From the NCBI RefSeq assembly GCF_014931605.1, contig NZ_CP053382.1, forward strand, positions 3,472,001 to 3,536,000: DNA of 64,000 nucleotides, in the 5' to 3' direction. This DNA comes from Halomonas sp. MCCC 1A13316 (GTDB lineage Bacteria > Pseudomonadota > Gammaproteobacteria > Pseudomonadales > Halomonadaceae). Each line of letters opens with the position of its first letter. Position 1 is the first letter of the stretch. The translations under genes and the position numbers were made by a program. Below the pieces are notes generated by a model. That model was not told the DNA's origin and ran no database searches. It saw only the letters and a list, made by a program, of their open reading frames with translations. Of the stretch, positions 34,954 to 42,400 are shown in pieces.

Positions 34954-36141
34954 TTATTTGATGCAGCCCTCCTCTCGCAGCGTCTCAAGTTGCTCCCTGG
35001 AAAGGCCGAGCCCCGCCAGCACCTCATCTGTATGCTGGCCGAACAGAGGCGCCGGGCTTCTGATCTGTGAAGGGGTACGAGAAAACTTGCTGGGAAAGCC
35101 GATGGTCTTCATCTTGCCGATCACCGGGTGTTGCATCTCCTGCACCATGCCTCGTGCCAGGTAGTGTTCGTCCTGCATCGCCTGGGCGAAGTCATTGATC
35201 GGACCGGCCGGCACCCCTGCCTTGTCGCAGAGGTCCAGCCAGTACTTCATATCCCGCTCGACCATGATCGCTTCCAGTACTGCTTCGAGTTCCTCGACAT
35301 GCTGGCCACGGTCGTGGTTGGTCAGGAAGCGCGGCTCGGCCATCAGATCCTCACGCTCGAGCACATCTCGGCAGAAGCGCTCCCAGGTACGCTGATTGGC
35401 ACAGCCCAGCATGATGTAGCCGTCGCTGGCCTTGACCGCCTGATAAGGGGCAGAGACACGATGCCGCCAGCCGGTGGGCTCGGGTACCCTGCCCTCGGCG
35501 AAATAGGCGGCCGCTTCCCAGGTGAACCAGGGCAGCCCGCATTCTGTGATGGCGATGTCGATATGCTGGCCTTCCCCAGTGGCCATACGATGGATGTACG
35601 CGGCCAGGATCGAGTAGACGGCCGTGATCCCCGCACCGATGTCATAGACGGCGATGCCGGTCTTCAGCGGCCGCCGACCCTTCTCCCCGGTCATCGACAT
35701 CAAGCCGGTCATGCCCTGGGCTACCAGGTCGAAACCGCCGCGATGGCTGTAGGGGCCAGTCTGGCCGTAGCCGGAAATGGAACAGTAGACAATGCCCGGA
35801 TTGATCGCCTTGATGGTGTCGTAGTCAATCGCAAGCGACCGGGTCACCCCGGTGCGATAGTTCTCGACGATGACGTCGGCGTCCTTGGCCAGGCGATAGA
35901 AGATATCCCGAGCCCGCTCGTCCTTCAGGTTCAGCGAGATACTCTTCTTGTTACGGTTGATCTGCGAAAAGCAGGTCGATTCGTCGTTGACGTAGGGGCC
36001 CATCTGGCGGCTGTCGTCGCCACCGTTGAGCTTCTCGACCTTGACCACTTCCGCCCCCATGTCGGCCAGCACCATGGTGCAGTAGGGGCCGGCCATGATC
36101 TGTGAGACGTCCAGTACCTTGAGTCCTTCCAGGGGAAGCAT
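34954..36141 (-). CDS. Family III CoA-transferase (CaiB/BaiF type)
   Basis: 395 residues. The family moves CoA between carboxylic acids. Marks are LPLEGLKVLDVSQIMAGPYCTMVLADMGAEVVKVE at the start, with the aspartate nucleophile expected in CSISGYGQTGPYSHRGGFDLVAQG near residue 165, and FTWEAAAYF near 225. The ATG at 36141 is preferred to the GTG at 36150 because GAGG then has proper spacing. It follows the crotonase gene by 51 bases and is last in the dctPQM-crotonase operon. It presumably activates the imported acid. Substrate unknown; succinyl-CoA is a common donor in the family. Confidence 0.88.
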   Translation of the reverse strand: MLPLEGLKVLDVSQIMAGPYCTMVLADMGAEVVKVEKLNGGDDSRQMGPYVNDESTCFSQINRNKKSISLNLKDERARDIFYRLAKDADVIVENYRTGVTRSLAIDYDTIKAINPGIVYCSISGYGQTGPYSHRGGFDLVAQGMTGLMSMTGEKGRRPLKTGIAVYDIGAGITAVYSILAAYIHRMATGEGQHIDIAITECGLPWFTWEAAAYFAEGRVPEPTGWRHRVSAPYQAVKASDGYIMLGCANQRTWERFCRDVLEREDLMAEPRFLTNHDRGQHVEELEAVLEAIMVERDMKYWLDLCDKAGVPAGPINDFAQAMQDEHYLARGMVQEMQHPVIGKMKTIGFPSKFSRTPSQIRSPAPLFGQHTDEVLAGLGLSREQLETLREEGCIK

Positions 36142-36192
36142 GGGCTTCACCTCGCTTTATGTGGTTCGCGTGGCTGGCGTGACGCGCGGAGG

Positions 36193-36975
36193 TCAGCGGC
36201 CGGTCCATTCGAAGGGTGTCTTGTGCAGAAACTTGTTCACAGCTGCCTTGAAGTCATCGCTCATGTAGCAGGTGGTGACCCAGTCGTCGCTGGCGTTCGC
36301 GGCGGCACGGCGCTCTTCCATTACCCGCCCCACCAGCGCCTTGCTGGCCTGGACGGTAAGCGGCGCGCGCCGACCGAATCCGGCGGCGATGGCGGTCACT
36401 TCGTCGACGATCGTCTCGGCAGAGAAGACGCCGTTGACCAACCCCGACTGCCGAGCCTCTTCGGCACCGAACAGCTTGGCCATCATCAGCGCCTCCTTGG
36501 TGCGGGCGACGCCGATCATGTCCACCATTCGCGAGACGTTGGTCATCGACAGGGTGTTGCCCAGCGTTCTGGCGATGGGTACGCCGAACTTCAACGACGG
36601 CGTGCAATAGCGGAAATCGCAGACCAGCGCCAAGGCTGCCCCACCGCCCACGCAGGCGCCTTCGATAAGGGCGATAGTGGGCTTGGCCAAGCGTTCCAGC
36701 TTGCCGACGACCCGGTCTATTCTCCGCTCATAGCCGACGGCGTCCTCGGGGGCATCGAAGTGGGCAAACTGAGATATATCGGTGCCGGCCACGAATGCCT
36801 CGCCGCCAACACCATGCAGCACCACGGCCTGGATGTCGTCATCCTCGCTCAGCCGGTCACAGCAGGCCTCGAGCGCGTCGTACATTTCCCAGGTCATGGC
36901 GTTGCGGCTCTCGGGCCGGTTGAAGCCGATCCAGGCGAGGTTGCCCTCGCGTCGAAAGATCAAGGCATCAGCCAT
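36193..36975 (-). CDS. Crotonase-superfamily enzyme with one catalytic glutamate replaced
   Basis: 260 residues. The oxyanion-hole regions are present (FVAGTDISQF near residue 60; EGACVGGGAALALVCDFRY near 105). In true enoyl-CoA hydratases the next segment reads F.QPE with a catalytic Glu; here it reads KFGVPIARTLGN, so that position is Ile. The second catalytic Glu appears kept (GVARTKEALMM). The C-terminal HKTPFEWTGR is usual for the superfamily. Loss of one Glu suggests isomerase, dehydratase or C-C cleavage chemistry rather than simple hydration. AGGAG precedes the ATG. It lies between dctM and the CoA-transferase, so it probably acts on that acyl-CoA. Confidence 0.82.
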   Translation of the reverse strand: MADALIFRREGNLAWIGFNRPESRNAMTWEMYDALEACCDRLSEDDDIQAVVLHGVGGEAFVAGTDISQFAHFDAPEDAVGYERRIDRVVGKLERLAKPTIALIEGACVGGGAALALVCDFRYCTPSLKFGVPIARTLGNTLSMTNVSRMVDMIGVARTKEALMMAKLFGAEEARQSGLVNGVFSAETIVDEVTAIAAGFGRRAPLTVQASKALVGRVMEERRAAANASDDWVTTCYMSDDFKAAVNKFLHKTPFEWTGR

Positions 36976-37002
36976 CGCATTCTCCTCTCAGGGTCATCGG
37001 GC

Positions 37003-38283
37003 TCACCGGTAGAAGAACTCCACCAGGCCCATGGGGAACACCGGCACGTAGGTCACCAGCATCAGCAGCACGAACAGGAGAACGACGAAGGGCACATTGG
37101 CCTTGGACACTTCCCAGATGTCCGCCTTGGCCACCGAGCAGGCGGTCATCAGCACGCTGGCGACGGGCGGCGTCTGCTGGCCGATGGCCAGGTTGAGTGT
37201 GACGATCATGCCGAAGTGGACCGGGTCGATGCCCACCATCATCACCAGCGGCATGACGATAGGCACGGTGAGGATGATGGCCGCCGCCGAGTGTAGGATC
37301 ATGCCAATCAGCAGCAGGAAGATGTTGAGCAGCGCCAGCACCATGTACTTGTTATTGGTGAAGTCGCCGATCACTGCGGCCAGTGTCTGCGGCAGCTGGG
37401 CCCGGGTAAGGAAGTCCCCCAGCAGCGCGGAGCTTGCCACCAGCAGCATGACCACCGCGGTCTGGACGCCACCTTCGACCATCGCCGCCCTCAGTTTCGC
37501 CCACTTGAGCTCACGGTAGTGGACGCTGATCACCAGCGAGGCCACCACCGCCAGGGCGGCGCCCTCGGTGGCGGTCATGAAGCCACCGAAGATGCCCCCG
37601 AGGATCAGCAGGGGCAGCACGAAGGCCAGGCCGGCGGCCTTGAAGGTGCTCCACACCCGGCTGAGCTGAAAGACCTGCTCCACGGGCCAGTTGTAGCGCA
37701 CCGCGAAGTACCAGGAGAGCGCCATCATCAGCAGGCCACCGACGACGCCCGGCACGATGCCGGCCACGAACAGCTGCACCACGGAAGTATCGGCCATGGC
37801 GGCATAGAGGATCATGGGGATCGAGGGCGGGATGATGATGGCGAGCGACGCCGAGGAGGACGTGAGGGCAGCGGTGAAGGGGGCCGGATAGCCCTTCTTC
37901 TTCATCGCCGGCATCAGGATGGAGCCCAGGGCCGCCACATCGGCCACCGCCGAGCCGGATATCTCGGCAAAGAACAGCGAGGTGCCGACGTTGACCATCG
38001 CCAGGCCGCCGCGGATGAACCCCAGCAGGGCCGAGGCGAAGTCGATCAGCCGCCGGGAGATGCCGCCGGTGTTCATGATGGCGCCGGCCAGGATGAACAG
38101 CGGGATGGCGATCAGCGGGAACTTGGTCGCCCCCTCGAACATCACGATGGGGAAGCTGAGCAGGCTGTTCGAGCCCTGCAGAACCAGCATCGCCAGCAGC
38201 GACACCGCGCCGAGGGCCACAGCGATGGGAATGTTGATGAAGATCATCGCCAGGCCTGACAGGAGGATCAGGGCAGTCGTCAT
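37003..38283 (-). CDS. dctM: TRAP transporter large permease (DctM), second system
   Basis: 426 residues with about twelve helices. DctM marks are PLIAIPLFILAGAIMNTGGISRRLIDFA near residue 55, AEISGSAVADVAALGSILMPAMKKKGY near 105, SASLAIIIPPSIPMILYA near 145 and LAIGQQTPPVASVLMTA near 370. The start at 38283 overlaps the dctQ stop by 4 bases. The open frame upstream is a shadow within dctQ. It is followed after 27 bases by the crotonase gene, which ties transport to acyl-CoA metabolism. Confidence 0.9.
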   Translation of the reverse strand: MTTALILLSGLAMIFINIPIAVALGAVSLLAMLVLQGSNSLLSFPIVMFEGATKFPLIAIPLFILAGAIMNTGGISRRLIDFASALLGFIRGGLAMVNVGTSLFFAEISGSAVADVAALGSILMPAMKKKGYPAPFTAALTSSSASLAIIIPPSIPMILYAAMADTSVVQLFVAGIVPGVVGGLLMMALSWYFAVRYNWPVEQVFQLSRVWSTFKAAGLAFVLPLLILGGIFGGFMTATEGAALAVVASLVISVHYRELKWAKLRAAMVEGGVQTAVVMLLVASSALLGDFLTRAQLPQTLAAVIGDFTNNKYMVLALLNIFLLLIGMILHSAAAIILTVPIVMPLVMMVGIDPVHFGMIVTLNLAIGQQTPPVASVLMTACSVAKADIWEVSKANVPFVVLLFVLLMLVTYVPVFPMGLVEFFYR

Positions 38284-38798
38284 TGCAGTTCCTCCACGAT
38301 GTCGAGCTCCGAAGGCGGCGCCTTGCCGTGCCAGGCCTCGCGCATGATGGTAGGCAGATTGATCAGCTCGGCGATCACGTAGAGCCCGGCACCGATGGGA
38401 ATGGTCGACTGGGTCACCCAGACCGGTATCGGCACGCTGACCAGGGTCGATCCGCCGATAATGCCGATGACATGCACGCCGTAGACGGCGAGCATCACGA
38501 AGAAGCCGAGGATGATTACCTCGCCGATCACCACCAGGATCATGCGCACCGGACGCGGCTGGGCATAGACCAGACCGGGCACGCTGATGTGGCCGCGCTT
38601 GAGGGCGGCAAGGGCGGCGCCATAGTAGGTCACCCAGGCCAGCATCACGGCGGCGACCTCGTCGTACCAGCTCAGGGCGTTGCCAGCGAATCGGAAGGTG
38701 ACGCCGAGCAGCACGACTACCGCCAGCGACACCACTAGAAACATGGTGATGACTTCGAGCAACCACTCGAAGCCGGATCGCAATCTTGCCAGGGACAT
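38280..38798 (-). CDS. dctQ: TRAP transporter small permease (DctQ), second system
   Basis: 172 residues with four helices. The DctQ region GNALSWYDEVAAVMLAWVTYYGAALAALKRGHISV (residues 38-72) is clear. Slightly longer than the first DctQ, with a charged C-terminal tail (APPSELDIVEELQ). It lies between dctP and dctM; a strong hairpin occupies the gap to dctP. Confidence 0.88.
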   Translation of the reverse strand: MSLARLRSGFEWLLEVITMFLVVSLAVVVLLGVTFRFAGNALSWYDEVAAVMLAWVTYYGAALAALKRGHISVPGLVYAQPRPVRMILVVIGEVIILGFFVMLAVYGVHVIGIIGGSTLVSVPIPVWVTQSTIPIGAGLYVIAELINLPTIMREAWHGKAPPSELDIVEELQ

Positions 38799-38827
38799 GG
38801 AGGTAACACTCCGTCGAGTCAGGGAGG

Positions 38828-38849
38828 GACCGCCCCATGAGGGGCGGTC
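38828..38849 (-). other. Hairpin between dctP and dctQ of the second TRAP operon
   Basis: GACCGCCCC and GGGGCGGTC form a perfect 9-bp stem with an ATGA loop, 26 bases after the dctP stop. There is no U-run. The position matches the hairpin of the first TRAP operon. Confidence 0.6.
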
Positions 38850-38875
38850 GGGAAGGTCGGCTCAGCGGGCGAGGA

Positions 38876-39862
38876 TCACTCCTCCTCGCCGAGCTCCAGC
38901 ACGCGCTCGATCAGCTCGCTGCCGCCTTCCACTTCCTCGCCGAAGAGGTCGTAGACAGGGCCGCTGGCATCGATGAAGGCCTGCTTGTCGGCCTCGTTGA
39001 TCTCCATGCCGGCCTCTTCCATCTCGCCGAGGAGTTGCTCGTCCTGCTCGGCGGCCGTCTCGTAGACGAAGTCCTGGACCTCCTGGGCGGTCTCCTCGAG
39101 GACGTCACGCACGTCTTCCGGCAGATCCTCCCAGTGGCTCTTGGAAACCACCACGTAGGCCGGTGTGTAGACATGGCCGGTCAGCGAGAGGTAGTCCTGG
39201 ACCTCCTGGAACTTTTGGGAGTGAATCTGCACCAGGGGATTCTCCTGGCCATCCATGGTGCCGGTCTGCAACGCCGTGAAGACTTCAGAGAGCGCCATGG
39301 GCGAGGGGTTGGCGCCATACTCCTCGAACATGCGCACCCGCCAGGCGCCCTTCGGCGTGCGCAGCTTCAGACCCTCCAGATCCTCGGGCGTCTCGATGGG
39401 CCGCTCGTTGTTGGTGATCTGGCGGAAACCGTTCTCCCATACGGCGATAATCTTGTAGCCCTCCTCCTCTACCAGCGGATAGAGCTCGGGTTCGATGACT
39501 TCATCGATGACCCGCTTCATGTGCTCCCGATCCTTGATCAGGTAGGGCATCTCGAACAGGCCAAACTCATCGACCACCGAGGACATCACGGTGGAAGGCA
39601 GTGTGAAGGTGAGCTGGCCTAGCTTGAGCTTCTGCATCATGGAGTCGTCGCCACCCAGCTGGCTCGAACCGTAGACCTCCACCTGGTAGTCGTCACCCAG
39701 GCGCTCGTTGGCACGCTTGGCGAACTCATCGGCGGAGGCGGAGAACAGCGACCCGGGGTTGCCTACGTGGCCGAACTGCAGCTCGGTCTGTGCCATCCCC
39801 AGGCCGGGCGCCATGGCGACGGCAAGGGCGGTGGAGGCGAATGCTGTCTTGATCATTTTCAT
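38876..39862 (-). CDS. dctP: TRAP transporter substrate-binding protein (DctP), second system
   Basis: 328 residues with a signal peptide (MKMIKTAFASTALAVAMAPG, cleavage near MAQT residue 24). The receptor region LEGLKLRTPKGAWRVRMFEEYGA near residue 155 holds the carboxylate-binding arginine; TGTMDGQENPLVQIHSQKF near 195 is the usual following motif. The mature protein is rich in Glu/Asp, in keeping with a halophile. GGAG lies 7 bases before the ATG at 39862. First gene of the dctPQM-crotonase-CoA-transferase operon. Ligand likely a small carboxylic acid. Confidence 0.88.
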   Translation of the reverse strand: MKMIKTAFASTALAVAMAPGLGMAQTELQFGHVGNPGSLFSASADEFAKRANERLGDDYQVEVYGSSQLGGDDSMMQKLKLGQLTFTLPSTVMSSVVDEFGLFEMPYLIKDREHMKRVIDEVIEPELYPLVEEEGYKIIAVWENGFRQITNNERPIETPEDLEGLKLRTPKGAWRVRMFEEYGANPSPMALSEVFTALQTGTMDGQENPLVQIHSQKFQEVQDYLSLTGHVYTPAYVVVSKSHWEDLPEDVRDVLEETAQEVQDFVYETAAEQDEQLLGEMEEAGMEINEADKQAFIDASGPVYDLFGEEVEGGSELIERVLELGEEE

Positions 39863-40032
39863 TGGATTCTCCGGTGCTGGCTTGTTGTTGTAGGCGTGCT
39901 GCCCGGGTGTGACATCCACTCGAAGGCAGTCTGCTGGCCATGGCGGCTCCTGCAGGACCGCGGGGACATCCCGACGGTCCGAGCATCCTCGGCCATCCAA
40001 CGGCTCGGTGAGTCCGACCGTTACGAATCCAA

Positions 40033-40050
40033 TTTGAATTCAAAATTCAT
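40033..40050. promoter_or_regulatory. TGAATTCA operator before the second dctP
   Basis: TTTGAATTCAAA (40033-40044) is a perfect palindrome. The 15-mer TGAATTCAAAATTCA at 40035-40049 is the exact reverse complement of 40603-40617. It lies 171 bases before dctP. Confidence 0.6.
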
Positions 40051-40102
40051 TATTAGGTATTAAACTTTAGTCAAACCAATCTGACAGATACTGACTTTAC
40101 CC

Positions 40103-40564
40103 TCATGTCGGCTCGATCCCCCAGGCCAATCCCGCCGCCTCGATACCAGCAATGGCGGCGGCTTCATCCTCAGCCGAAGATGCGCCACTGGCGCCCACGG
40201 CACCAATGACAAAGGATTCGCCATTCAGGATCAGTACGCCGCCCGGGACCGGAACGAAATGGCCATTCGATACGGCAGCTACGCTGGCGAGGAAGGCCGG
40301 TCGCTCCGCATTGCGGGCCCCGATCACGCCGCTCGAGGCGCCATTACCCAGCGCAGCGAAGGCCTTGCCCTGAGCTACGGGAAAGCGCAGCGGGGCACAG
40401 CCGTCTTCTCGCTCGGCGGCGACAACGTGACCGCCACCGTCGATCACCACCACGGTAAGAGGCTCCAACGAGGTATCGCGCGCCATGGCGAAAGCCCCGT
40501 CGATGATGGCTCTGGCCTGGGAACGACCAAGCTGAAACTGACTGCGGAAGACTTTGCCGGCCAT
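40103..40564 (-). CDS. GlcG/HbpS-family protein
   Basis: 153 residues of the HbpS/GlcG family (PF03928 type), whose biochemical role is poorly defined; some members bind haem or cobalamin-like ligands. The family core is TVVVIDGGGHVVAAEREDGCAPLRFPVAQGKAFAALG near residues 37-73 and PVPGGVLILNGESFVIGAVGASG near 103-125. It lies between the GntR regulator (divergent) and dctP of the CoA-transferase operon. It is an intact relative of the broken glcG at 46440. Confidence 0.83.
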   Translation of the reverse strand: MAGKVFRSQFQLGRSQARAIIDGAFAMARDTSLEPLTVVVIDGGGHVVAAEREDGCAPLRFPVAQGKAFAALGNGASSGVIGARNAERPAFLASVAAVSNGHFVPVPGGVLILNGESFVIGAVGASGASSAEDEAAAIAGIEAAGLAWGIEPT

Positions 40565-40602
40565 GGGAGACTCCTTATGATGGTCAGGTAGTAGATATTA
40601 GT

Positions 40603-40617
40603 TGAATTTTGAATTCA
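40603..40617. promoter_or_regulatory. TGAATTCA operator between GlcG-like and GntR genes
   Basis: TGAATTTTGAATTCA lies 38 bases before the GlcG-like start and 126 bases before the GntR start. It is identical, on the opposite strand, to 40035-40049. Confidence 0.6.
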
Positions 40618-40743
40618 TAATATCTTCTGTGAAAGAATGCCAGTCGGACCCGTTTCCGCCGAGATGAATAAGTAGGGCTCGGCGACGCAGAGGGAACACC
40701 GGCCGGGACCATCGGGACGCCAACGCCTCTAGGACTTCATGCC

Positions 40744-41427
40744 ATGAGTAAAATCCAGCATCGCAGCCTTTATCTGGAAGTGGCCGACCGCGTCCGGGAA
40801 CTCATCGAGCAGGGGGATCTCGCACCGGGCGAGCGAATATCGGAGAAGCAGCTCTGCGAACGGTTCGGGGTGTCCCGCACACCGCTACGAGAAGCCCTGA
40901 AGGTGCTCGCCTCCGAGGGCCTGATCGAGCTACTGCCCAACCGTGGAGCCCGTGTCATGCGCCTGACGCTGAAGATGGTCAAGGATACCTACGACCTGAT
41001 GGGAACTCTCGAGGGGCTATCCGGCGAGCTCGCCTGCCAGAACATCAGCGATGAGGGCATAAAGGCCATACGTGCACTGCATGACGAGATGCTCCGGCAC
41101 TACCACGACCGCAACCTGCCGGAGTACTTCAAGGTCAACCAGAAGATCCACGAGGGGATACTGGCCGCCTCGGCTAACGAGGTACTGCAGGAGATGTACA
41201 GCAACCTCAGCCAGCGCGTGAAACGCGTGCGCTATTCGAAAAAGATGACCGACGATTTCTGGCGCCGCGCCGTTCAGGATCACGAGCACATGATCCTGGC
41301 GCTTGAGTCACGTGACGGGAAACGCCTGGGGCAGATACTACGCGACCACCTCTGCAACAAACTCGAGGTGGCTTCGCTGGCTGGTGTCATCGAGAATGAG
41401 AAAACGCTCGATACCGTCAATGCCTGA
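40744..41427 (+). CDS. GntR-family regulator with FCD domain, candidate controller of the TRAP/CoA-transferase genes
   Basis: 227 residues. The winged helix is LYLEVADRVRELIEQGDLAPGERISEKQLCERFGVSRTPLREALKVLASEGLIELLPNRGARV (residues 9-72). A helical FCD-like domain follows, with NQKIHEGILAAS near 135 and QDHEHMILALESRD near 178. It lies beside the GlcG-like gene and the TRAP operon, and TGAATTCA palindromes occur before all three transcription units. It converges with glcC, leaving only 2 bases between the stops. The ligand is unknown, probably the imported acid or its CoA product. Confidence 0.86.
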   Translation: MSKIQHRSLYLEVADRVRELIEQGDLAPGERISEKQLCERFGVSRTPLREALKVLASEGLIELLPNRGARVMRLTLKMVKDTYDLMGTLEGLSGELACQNISDEGIKAIRALHDEMLRHYHDRNLPEYFKVNQKIHEGILAASANEVLQEMYSNLSQRVKRVRYSKKMTDDFWRRAVQDHEHMILALESRDGKRLGQILRDHLCNKLEVASLAGVIENEKTLDTVNA

Positions 41428-41429
41428 TC

Positions 41430-42203
41430 TCACGCCCACTCCTTGAGCCGCATCGCCGAACGCTCCAGGCGCTGATCCTCCGCCTCGATCTCGCGCAGTT
41501 GCGCCTCGATTCCCGACAGGTGATCGAGTGCGGCGCGCCGGGCCGACTTGGGCTTGCCCTCCATCACCGCCCGGTAGAGCCGGGCATGCTGGCGGTTGAT
41601 CATCTGTCTCGGTGCCTCGCGGTGATAGAGGTTCTTCACCGAGGCGAAGACCGAGCTCAGCAGCAGATCGGTCAGCGACTGCAGCGTGTGCACCAGGACC
41701 GGGTTGTGGGAGGCCTGGCAGATGGCCAGGTGAAAGGCATGATCGAGGTGTGCCAGTTGCTCCACTTCGATCTCGCCCCGCTCGACGTACTCGACCATGG
41801 CTTCGTAACGACGTTGGATCAGCACGCGGTCGGCCGGCGTGGCGCGCTCCGCGGCCAGCCTGGCCGATTCGCCCTCGAGCAGTGAGCGTACCTCGAGCAG
41901 ATCGAACAGGGTCCGTGGATGATCGCGAAACAGGTGCATCAGCGGGCTGTCGTCGCGCCCGGCCACCAGCTCCGCCACTACCGAACCGTGCCCCTGCCGG
42001 GTGACGATGATGCCCTTGCTGCGCAGCACACGCAGCCCTTCGCGAAGCGAGGTACGCGAGACACCGAGTCGATCGCACAGGCGCCGTTCCGAAGGCAACA
42101 GCTGCCCGGGGCGAAACACACCATCGAGAATCAGCCGCTCCAGGCGGGCCGCCACCGCATCGGGCGTACGTGCTCGCATCAGTGGTTCAGTACTTTCAAG
42201 CAT
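41430..42203 (-). CDS. glcC: Glycolate operon regulator GlcC (GntR/FCD)
   Basis: 257 residues. N-terminal HTH: RTPDAVAARLERLILDGVFRPGQLLPSERRLCDRLGVSRTSLREGLRVLRSKGIIVTRQGHGSVV. The FCD domain has LEVRSLLEGESARLAAERA near 95, DHAFHLAICQASHNPVLVHTLQSL near 148 and RQHARLYRAVMEGK near 205. The order and motifs match GlcC, which activates glc genes in response to glycolate. The ATG at 42203 follows GGAGGAG; the longer open frame lies in the promoter. Divergent from glcDEF, with a GGTAATACC palindrome between. Confidence 0.9.
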   Translation of the reverse strand: MLESTEPLMRARTPDAVAARLERLILDGVFRPGQLLPSERRLCDRLGVSRTSLREGLRVLRSKGIIVTRQGHGSVVAELVAGRDDSPLMHLFRDHPRTLFDLLEVRSLLEGESARLAAERATPADRVLIQRRYEAMVEYVERGEIEVEQLAHLDHAFHLAICQASHNPVLVHTLQSLTDLLLSSVFASVKNLYHREAPRQMINRQHARLYRAVMEGKPKSARRAALDHLSGIEAQLREIEAEDQRLERSAMRLKEWA

Positions 42204-42294
42204 GGCTCCTCCGGGCGCGGTGCAGCGGCTTGTAACCGCCTGATGATTGCGCCATGGTGTAACATGAAAATTATTTCCAAGGTAATTATAAACA

Positions 42295-42309
42295 ACTGGT
42301 AATACCAGT
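42295..42309. promoter_or_regulatory. GlcC operator in the glcC-glcD region
   Basis: ACTGGTAATACCAGT is a perfect inverted repeat around AAT, 91 bases before glcD. It shares the 9-base core GGTAATACC with the site at 27064-27078. The half-site-like CAAGGTAATTA lies just upstream. Confidence 0.7.
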
Positions 42310-42400
42310 AGACCACAGGCTGGACAAGACGGCCGGCGGGGCGCAAATTGGATTCCTGCACAAGGATAACCCGCCGCCAAGACTTGCAGTGAGGCGCTTG

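Noticed and set aside
38284..38838. N-terminal extension of the second dctM to 611 residues
   Set aside because: The extra part overlaps dctQ in another frame; the ATG at 38283 gives normal DctM length.
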